From JAXGRD01 sp050946655 (GTDB lineage: Bacteria; Bacillota; Clostridia; Peptostreptococcales; Anaerovoracaceae), in contig JBMNVE010000060.1 of assembly GCA_050946655.1 (NCBI GenBank), forward strand, positions 1 to 10,974: a stretch of DNA of 10,974 bases, read 5' to 3'. The notes under the pieces were generated by a model. It had not been told where the DNA came from, made no database searches, and worked only from the letters and a program-made list of their open reading frames with translations. The translations under genes and the position numbers were made by a program. Of this stretch, positions 6,553 to 10,974 are shown piece after piece. The number at the start of each line of letters is the position of its first letter. The stretch's first letter is position 1.

Positions 6553-6581
6553 ATTATGGTATATTTTTCCCTTAGTTGCAA
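6553..6581 (-). promoter_or_regulatory. Candidate promoter for rnhA
   Basis: On the minus strand TTGCAA (6581..6576) and CATAAT (6558..6553) are 17 bases apart, matching 4 of 6 and 5 of 6 consensus positions. The leader to the rnhA ATG would be under 20 bases and would include the ribosome site. Confidence 0.5.
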
Positions 6582-6680
6582 TGCTTATCTTGGAGGTATG
6601 TCAAGATTATTTCAAAGTTTCATGCAAGATGTCGGATGCATGATATACGCTTATCAATGATATGATTTTGACGATTTTCG

Positions 6681-6709
6681 TTGAAAAAATTGAATGATTA
6701 AGGTATAAT
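6681..6709 (+). promoter_or_regulatory. Sigma-A promoter for walJ-rlmH
   Basis: TTGAAA (6681-6686), a 17-base spacer and a perfect TATAAT (6704-6709), giving a start near 6716 and a leader of about 40 bases. A small inverted repeat TGATA-N6-TATCA (6641-6656) and a direct repeat ATGATAT (6640 and 6657) lie upstream of the -35 and could be regulator sites, though both are short. Confidence 0.85.
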
Positions 6710-6757
6710 TGCCGTGTTGCGTTTTGATATAAAACGACAAGCAGCAAGGAGAAATAA

Positions 6758-7552
6758 ATGGGTTTGGAGTTCTGCTCCTTCGCCAGTGGGAGCAGTGGAA
6801 ACGCCTATCTGGTGAAGAGCGAAAATACCGCTCTGCTTATCGATACCGGCATCAGCGGGAAGAAGATATTTTCGGGGATTGCAGGAGCGGGACTTGAAAA
6901 AGAATGTGTGGATGGGATTTTGATCACCCACGAGCACATCGATCATATTAAAAGCCTGCGGATCGTCACGAAGAAATGCTCCGCAGCCACGGTCTATTCC
7001 AACATCAGCACCTGGCCCTATATTCGGGACGTTGTTCCCGAGGAGCGGCAGATCATCTTTGAAACGGGCAAGGCCTTCCTCATCGGGGATATCACGGTGA
7101 AAGCGTTCAAGACCTTCCATGATGCCGCTGAGCCTGTAGGGTTTTCCTTCTACCACGGGGGAAGACAGGTGAGCATCCTCACCGACACGGGGCGGGTCAG
7201 TGAGGAGATAATCGATGAGATCCACAGTGCCGATCTGTTGGCCTTGGAGGCCAACCACGATCCGGATGTGCTACAGTTTTGCGGCTATCCCTACCATGTA
7301 AAGCGCCGGATCTTGGGGGATGAAGGGCATTTATCCAACGAGGCGGCAGGGGAATGTATCTGCAGGATCCTGGAGAAGAGCCAAAAGAGGAGGAGGGTAC
7401 TCCTTTCTCACTTGAGCAAAGAAAACAATACGCCGGATATGGCAAAGATCACCATAAAAAATGTACTGGAGTGCGACGGGATCAACGGGATCCGGGACTT
7501 GGAAATCACTGTCCTGAAGAGGGACGGGAGCAGCCCCCTGTTTGAGGTGTAG
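6758..7552 (+). CDS. walJ: WalJ/YycJ metallo-beta-lactamase-fold hydrolase
   Basis: A 264-residue cytoplasmic MBL-fold protein. Metal-binding motifs are in the expected order: HEHIDH at 58-63, H121-D122 after the strand ending FKTFHD, TDTG at 142-145 (D143), EANHD at 164-168, GHLSN at 190-194 and LSHLSKENN at 216-224. The opening FCSFASGSSGNAYLV and the GHLSN/LSHLS pair are typical of WalJ (YycJ, VicX), usually part of the WalRK cell-wall regulon locus. The family is thought to act on DNA, and in Bacillus anthracis yycJ has been connected with mutation avoidance. The ATG has AAGGAG 6 bases upstream. rlmH begins one base after its stop. WalR, WalK, YycH and YycI are absent from the adjoining DNA, where rnhA lies instead. 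Confidence 0.92.
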   Translation: MGLEFCSFASGSSGNAYLVKSENTALLIDTGISGKKIFSGIAGAGLEKECVDGILITHEHIDHIKSLRIVTKKCSAATVYSNISTWPYIRDVVPEERQIIFETGKAFLIGDITVKAFKTFHDAAEPVGFSFYHGGRQVSILTDTGRVSEEIIDEIHSADLLALEANHDPDVLQFCGYPYHVKRRILGDEGHLSNEAAGECICRILEKSQKRRRVLLSHLSKENNTPDMAKITIKNVLECDGINGIRDLEITVLKRDGSSPLFEV

Positions 7553-7553
7553 G

Positions 7554-8003
7554 ATGAAGATCCGGATCTTGTGCGTAGGAAAACTGAAAGAAAGATATTG
7601 GCGCGAGGCGTCGGCTGAGTATATGAAAAGGCTGTCCCCTTACTGTGACTTGACGGTAGAGGAAATCAAGGAAAGTCCCTCTGACTCCCCGGAGGAAGAA
7701 GGAGAAGCCATCCTCAAAAAAATCAAAAAAGAAGAGACGGTCTTCACCTTGGAGATTGAGGGAAGGTCCTTATCCAGCGAGGCATTTGCTGAAAAGATCA
7801 ATTCTCTCGCCATAGAAGGAAAGAAGAGCACCGTCTTTGTCATCGGAGGATCGGAAGGCTTATCCAAAGAGGTGCAAAAGCGGTCAGACATGGCGCTATC
7901 CTTTTCGGACATGACCTTTCCCCACCAGATGATGCGGGTGATCTTGCTGGAGCAGATATACAGAAGCTTCAAGATCATTAGGGGAGAGACTTATCATAAA
8001 TGA
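7554..8003 (+). CDS. rlmH: 23S rRNA pseudouridine-1915 N3-methyltransferase RlmH
   Basis: A 149-residue SPOUT-class methyltransferase that transfers a methyl group from S-adenosylmethionine to pseudouridine 1915 in helix 69 of 23S rRNA, acting on assembled 70S ribosomes as a dimer. The start is the ATG at 7554 (MKIRILCVGKLKE); the frame can be extended 12 bases to a TTG but GAGGTG lies between the two. The methyl-donor loop FVIGGSEGL (95-103 by eye) and the knotted C-terminus, with LSFSDMTFPHQMMRV, EQIYRSFKI and a final Tyr-His-Lys, are the family hallmarks. The protein is about 10 residues shorter than staphylococcal RlmH. It follows walJ by one base and is almost certainly in one operon with it. 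The 3' end of this gene is the integration site of SCC elements in staphylococci; no such element is seen here. Confidence 0.96.
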   Translation: MKIRILCVGKLKERYWREASAEYMKRLSPYCDLTVEEIKESPSDSPEEEGEAILKKIKKEETVFTLEIEGRSLSSEAFAEKINSLAIEGKKSTVFVIGGSEGLSKEVQKRSDMALSFSDMTFPHQMMRVILLEQIYRSFKIIRGETYHK

Positions 8004-8096
8004 CTGATTAACTGAATCTTTATTGCCAACTGCTTTGGCCACTTATCTGTATACAATATGCATAAAGATAGATTAAATAATATTTGGAGGAGGATT

Positions 8097-9572
8097 ATGT
8101 TAAACGGAAGAAAGACTATGTTGAACAAAAGGAACCTTAAAATCTTGGGCGTGGCTCTTCTGATGGTCATGTGTACCGGACTTCTCGCTTTTGGAGAAAG
8201 CGGAAACCATGAAAATCTGGGCAATGAGCTTCCCATCTGGAGCTGTATCCCCTTTGTGGGCATGTTATTGTCCATTGCCATCTTCCCCCTGGTCAAGCCT
8301 CACTGGTGGGAACACAATATGCTCAAGATCGCCATGTTTTGGTCTCTTGCCTTCCTGATCCCCTTCGGTATCGCCTTTGGGGTCGGTGCGCTTTCCTTCC
8401 AGATCGCGGAAATCGTCTTCCTGGATTATCTCCCCTTTATCGTGCTGCTGTTCGGACTCTTTGTTGCAGCCGGCGGCATTGTGATCAAAGGATCCTTTGC
8501 CGGAACCACCAAGACCAATATCATCATACTTCTTGTAGGGACTGCATTGGCCAGCTGGGTGGGGACCACCGGTGCTGCTATGCTGATGATCAGGCCTATT
8601 ATGCGAGCAAATGCATGGAGGAAGAACAAAGCGCACATCATCATCTTCTTCATTTTTATGGTGGCCAACATCGGCGGAAGTTTGACTCCTGTGGGAGATC
8701 CTCCCTTGTTCCTGGGCTTTCTGAGAGGTGTCCCCTTCTTTTGGACCATGAAATTATTGCCCATTATGCTGTTCAATATCGCGCTACTGATCGTGATCTT
8801 CTTCTTCCTGGATCGTCGATTCTTTAAGAAGGAACTAGCTGAGGGAAGAAAGCCACCCATAGTCCTGCCGGAAGAGAGACAGAGCCTATGCATCGAAGGT
8901 GCTCATAACTTTATCTTTGTGGCCATGATCGTGGGTGCGGTCATTCTCAATGGCGTCCTCTCCGGGATGTCTGCCTTTAGAGATGCTGCCGGAGAACTTG
9001 CCGGAATCAACCTTGCCGGCGCAATCATGCCCTATACCAGCATGATACAGATGGCGATCATCCTACTTGCCGCCTTCTTGTCCATGAAGCTCACGAAAAA
9101 AGAGACACGTCAGGAGAATGAATTTACCTTTGCTCCCATTGCGGAAGTGGCCAAACTGTTTATCGGGATCTTCCTCACCATGATCCCCGCACTGGCTATT
9201 TTGAAGGCAAACGGTGCCTATCTGGGCCTCATCGAACCTTGGCAGTTCTTCTGGGTGACCGGCGGTCTGTCCTCATTCCTGGACAATGCGCCTACTTACC
9301 TGGTGTTCCTGACAACGGCTTGTGCCTGCGGCTTTGAAGAAGGGCTGAGCACGTCCATCGGCGTGGTGGACACCACTGTGCTGGTGGCCATTTCCTCCGG
9401 TGCCGTGTTCATGGGGGCGAATACCTATATCGGAAATGCGCCCAACTTCATGGTTAAATCTATCGCAGAAGAAGGCAAGATCAAGATGCCCAGCTTCTTC
9501 GGATACATGGGATGGGCGTTGGTCTTCCTGGTGCCGGTCCTCCTGCTGGACACATTGATCTTCTTCCTATAG
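8097..9572 (+). CDS. nhaD: Sodium:proton antiporter of the NhaD type (ArsB/NhaD superfamily)
   Basis: A 491-residue inner-membrane transporter expected to export Na+ in exchange for protons. The start is the ATG at 8097, with GGAGGAGG just upstream (8086-8093); an ATG at 8058 in frame has no ribosome site, and one at 8118 is possible. The N-terminus looks like a signal or first membrane segment, followed by about 12 hydrophobic segments. Motifs seen include SWVGTTGAAMLMIRP (153-167), NIGGSLTPVGDPP (191-203), SSFLDNAPTY (392-401) and NTYIGNAPN (442-450), the paired re-entrant-type motifs of this superfamily. Other members carry citrate or arsenite, but the DNAPTY and GNAPN pattern favours NhaD. 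It lies 93 bases after rlmH with no terminator between; TACAAT at 8052-8057 may be a -10 box, with no good -35. A strong terminator follows. Confidence 0.88.
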   Translation: MLNGRKTMLNKRNLKILGVALLMVMCTGLLAFGESGNHENLGNELPIWSCIPFVGMLLSIAIFPLVKPHWWEHNMLKIAMFWSLAFLIPFGIAFGVGALSFQIAEIVFLDYLPFIVLLFGLFVAAGGIVIKGSFAGTTKTNIIILLVGTALASWVGTTGAAMLMIRPIMRANAWRKNKAHIIIFFIFMVANIGGSLTPVGDPPLFLGFLRGVPFFWTMKLLPIMLFNIALLIVIFFFLDRRFFKKELAEGRKPPIVLPEERQSLCIEGAHNFIFVAMIVGAVILNGVLSGMSAFRDAAGELAGINLAGAIMPYTSMIQMAIILLAAFLSMKLTKKETRQENEFTFAPIAEVAKLFIGIFLTMIPALAILKANGAYLGLIEPWQFFWVTGGLSSFLDNAPTYLVFLTTACACGFEEGLSTSIGVVDTTVLVAISSGAVFMGANTYIGNAPNFMVKSIAEEGKIKMPSFFGYMGWALVFLVPVLLLDTLIFFL

Positions 9573-9652
9573 AAAGAATTGTATCGGGACGTTGGAAACA
9601 GGTATCGGGCAAATGGTGGATGAAATCCAAAAAACATAAACATGTATCATTT

Positions 9653-9684
9653 CTAACGAGCAGATTGCCTGCTCGTTAGTTTTT
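9653..9684 (+). terminator. Strong intrinsic terminator after nhaD
   Basis: A perfect 10-base stem, CTAACGAGCA paired with TGCTCGTTAG across a 7-base loop, is followed directly by five T (9680-9684). It lies about 80 bases after the nhaD stop and should end the walJ-rlmH-nhaD transcription. Confidence 0.92.
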
Positions 9685-9910
9685 GGTCTTGGGGGTATGG
9701 AATCGATAAAATTCTGGAAAACACGCTTTTCATCCCTAAAAGTCAGGAGCCTGCAAGTCAGAATCGGGGAAGAATCGCCAAGAATTTTGTCGTGAAGACT
9801 ATTTAGTCAACATAATATTGCCGTTGCACACCGGAGAGTCAGAGGTGAAGAAGTGCGCTATACGAGATGTTGGGGGAACGTATATCCATATACGGCGCCC
9901 GATAAATAGT
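9685..9910 (+). other. Non-coding stretch before the alcohol dehydrogenase, with short repeats
   Basis: With the nhaD tail and leader, 9573-9997 has no convincing gene. A 32-codon frame begins at an ATG (9697) and ends at 9795, without a ribosome site. A second frame from GTG 9845 has GGAGAG upstream but runs through the next promoter and does not look like a protein. AGTCAG occurs three times (9741, 9756, 9837) and GAATCG three times (9700, 9761, 9772). TTGTCG (9787-9792) and CATAAT (9811-9816), 18 bases apart, could form a promoter with no evident gene. I do not recognise a known riboswitch or small RNA. Confidence 0.4.
9879..9894. repeat. Inverted repeat upstream of the alcohol dehydrogenase promoter
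   Basis: CGTATAT and ATATACG form a perfect 7-base inverted repeat with a CC centre, flanked by GGGGG on the left and CCC on the right. It ends 16 bases before the -35 box of the adh promoter, where an activator would bind, so it is a candidate operator. It has no T-tract and is not a terminator. Confidence 0.5.
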
Positions 9911-9939
9911 TTGACTTTTCAGACAATTCGGTATAAAAT
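9911..9939 (+). promoter_or_regulatory. Promoter of the alcohol dehydrogenase gene
   Basis: TTGACT (9911-9916), 17-base spacer, then TAAAAT (9934-9939) within the string TATAAAAT. Each box matches the consensus at 5 of 6 positions. The start of transcription would be near 9946, about 50 bases before the ATG. Confidence 0.65.
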
Positions 9940-9997
9940 CAACCTGGTGAAGAGATAGGTTTTATGATGCGATTGCAAAAATTGTGAGGTGATTAAA

Positions 9998-10974
9998 ATG
10001 AAAGGTTTTGCAATGTTAGGTATTGGAAAAACTGGATGGATCGAAAAAGAGGATCCAAAATGCGGTCCACTGGATGCGATATGTAAACCTCTTGCTCTCG
10101 CCCCCTGCACTTCCGATGTTCATACCGTCTGGGAAGGCGCGATCGGGGAACGGACGGACATGATATTGGGACATGAAGCGTGTGGCGAAATATTGGAAGT
10201 GGGAGAACTGGTAAAGGACTTTAAAGTTGGAGACAAGGTGCTGGTACCGGCCATTACGCCGGACTGGAACTCTATCGCAGCACAGGGAGGCTATCCCATG
10301 CATTCCGGGGAGGCTCTGGGCGGTTGGAAGTTTTCAAACTTTAAAGACGGTGTTTTTGCAGACCATTTCCATGTAAATGATGCTGACGGGAATCTGGCGC
10401 ACTTGCCTCAGGGCATTCAACCGGCGGAAGCCACCATGCTTTCCGACATGGTCCCCACCGGGTTTCATGGAGCGGAACTGGCGGATGTGCAGTATGGAGA
10501 CGTGGTGCTAGTCATAGGGATCGGGCCGGTGGGTCTGATGGCTGTGGCAGGGGCAAACTTGAAGGGAGCTTCCCGAATCTTTGCCGTAGGTACACGCCCC
10601 GTTTGTGTTGATGCAGCCAGGTTCTACGGTGCTACAGACTTTATTAGCTATAAGGATGGTCCGGTCAGCGACCAGGTGCTGGAATTCACCGGCGGGAATG
10701 GTGTAGACAAGGTCATTATTGCAGGTGGTACCGTGGACACCTTTGAAGAAGCGGTAAAGGCCATGCATGCAGGCGGAAAAATCGGCAATGTGAATTATTT
10801 AGGCCGGGGAGACTATATCAAAATCCCCAGAATCGAATGGGCCGTGGGAATGGGACATAAACAGATCCAGGGGGGCTTGACTCCCGGTGGACGGTTGCGA
10901 CTGGAAAAGCTGGCAAGATTGGTGGAGTGCGGAAAGTTGAACCTCTCCAAGCTCCTGACACACTCCTTCCGGGG
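9998..10974 (+). CDS. adh: NADP-type zinc secondary alcohol dehydrogenase, cut by the right edge
   Basis: Translated by eye, the frame from ATG 9998 stays open for 325 codons to the window end; GAGGTGAT lies upstream at 9986-9993. It matches, residue for residue in numbering, the tetrameric secondary alcohol dehydrogenases of Thermoanaerobacter brockii and Clostridium beijerinckii (about 352 residues), so about 27 residues are missing. These enzymes interconvert secondary alcohols such as 2-propanol and 2-butanol with ketones. The catalytic zinc ligands C37, H59, E60 and D150 are present, with S39 and H42 of the proton relay. The Rossmann loop is GIGPVG (174-179). The NADP-binding set known in the T. 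brockii enzyme (G198, S199, R200, Y218) appears as G198, T199, R200 and Y218, so NADP(H) is the likely cofactor. It has its own promoter and is separated from nhaD by a strong terminator. Confidence 0.94.
   Translation, partial: MKGFAMLGIGKTGWIEKEDPKCGPLDAICKPLALAPCTSDVHTVWEGAIGERTDMILGHEACGEILEVGELVKDFKVGDKVLVPAITPDWNSIAAQGGYPMHSGEALGGWKFSNFKDGVFADHFHVNDADGNLAHLPQGIQPAEATMLSDMVPTGFHGAELADVQYGDVVLVIGIGPVGLMAVAGANLKGASRIFAVGTRPVCVDAARFYGATDFISYKDGPVSDQVLEFTGGNGVDKVIIAGGTVDTFEEAVKAMHAGGKIGNVNYLGRGDYIKIPRIEWAVGMGHKQIQGGLTPGGRLRLEKLARLVECGKLNLSKLLTHSFR

Noticed and set aside
6007..6660. 217-codon open frame on the plus strand across rnhA
   Set aside because: It is the antisense of rnhA, whose five catalytic residues and ribosome site make the minus-strand reading certain.
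8004..8096. Separate promoter for nhaD
   Set aside because: TACAAT at 8052-8057 lacks a matching -35 at the usual distance, so read-through from walJ-rlmH is equally likely.
9581..9609. Direct repeat GTATCGGG twice, 21 bases apart, after the nhaD stop
   Set aside because: It is short, lies in a 3' leader-like region before a terminator, and no role can be supported.
9697..9795. 32-codon frame with an ATG after the nhaD terminator
   Set aside because: There is no ribosome site and no recognisable protein; it is kept only as part of the unassigned segment.
9819..9842. TTGCACACCGGAG resembling part of a cyclic-di-GMP riboswitch
   Set aside because: The other conserved parts of that riboswitch, such as the GACGCAAAGC segment, are absent.
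1..10974. CRISPR array, tRNA, rRNA or intact insertion sequence
   Set aside because: No regularly spaced repeats, no cloverleaf or rRNA-like tracts and no transposase were found in a read of both strands.

Overview
The window looks like chromosomal DNA from an anaerobic, low-to-moderate GC Firmicute of the Clostridia type. The basis is protein family content: an EFR1-type flavodoxin/ferredoxin, a clostridial or thermoanaerobe-type zinc secondary alcohol dehydrogenase, a DUF815 ATPase, a WalJ-RlmH pair, strong AGGAGG-like ribosome binding sites and consensus sigma-A promoters. No rRNA, tRNA, CRISPR array or intact mobile element was seen. Genus cannot be assigned from the sequence alone.

Left part (1-1418, all minus strand): an accessory-looking cluster. 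A DUF2262 protein is followed by a 54-residue zinc-ribbon protein and by the first bases of another gene that runs off the left edge. Upstream of DUF2262 is a 338-base gap. It holds a candidate promoter, the likely terminator of the next cluster, and an interrupted coding-like frame that may be debris.

1419-3718 (minus): a two-gene operon. A branched-chain aminotransferase (ilvE, eukaryote-like type II) is read from a near-consensus promoter. It overlaps by 4 bases (ATGA) a DUF815 AAA-type ATPase. 3836-5997 (plus, divergent from ilvE): a three-gene run of a SanA/YdcF-type membrane protein, an AlkD-type HEAT-repeat DNA glycosylase and an EFR1 iron-sulfur flavoprotein; the last two overlap by 4 bases. 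Their transcription probably ends at a perfect hairpin plus T-tract that lies inside the convergent rnhA gene.

5983-6528 (minus): ribonuclease HI, overlapping the EFR1 gene tail-to-tail by 15 bases. 6758-8003 (plus): walJ and rlmH, one base apart and driven by a strong promoter, without the walRK genes that often accompany walJ. 8097-9572: an NhaD/ArsB-superfamily sodium:proton antiporter followed by an excellent intrinsic terminator. 9685-9910 holds no convincing gene but has short repeats and an inverted repeat just upstream of the promoter for the last gene. 9998 to the right edge: an incomplete NADP-type zinc secondary alcohol dehydrogenase, very close in motif layout to the Thermoanaerobacter brockii and Clostridium beijerinckii enzymes.

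Most of the window is ordinary housekeeping and metabolic sequence. The parts most worth a second look are the DUF2262/zinc-ribbon cluster, the terminator hidden in rnhA together with the rnhA insertion, the DUF815-ilvE coupling, and the structured gap before the alcohol dehydrogenase.
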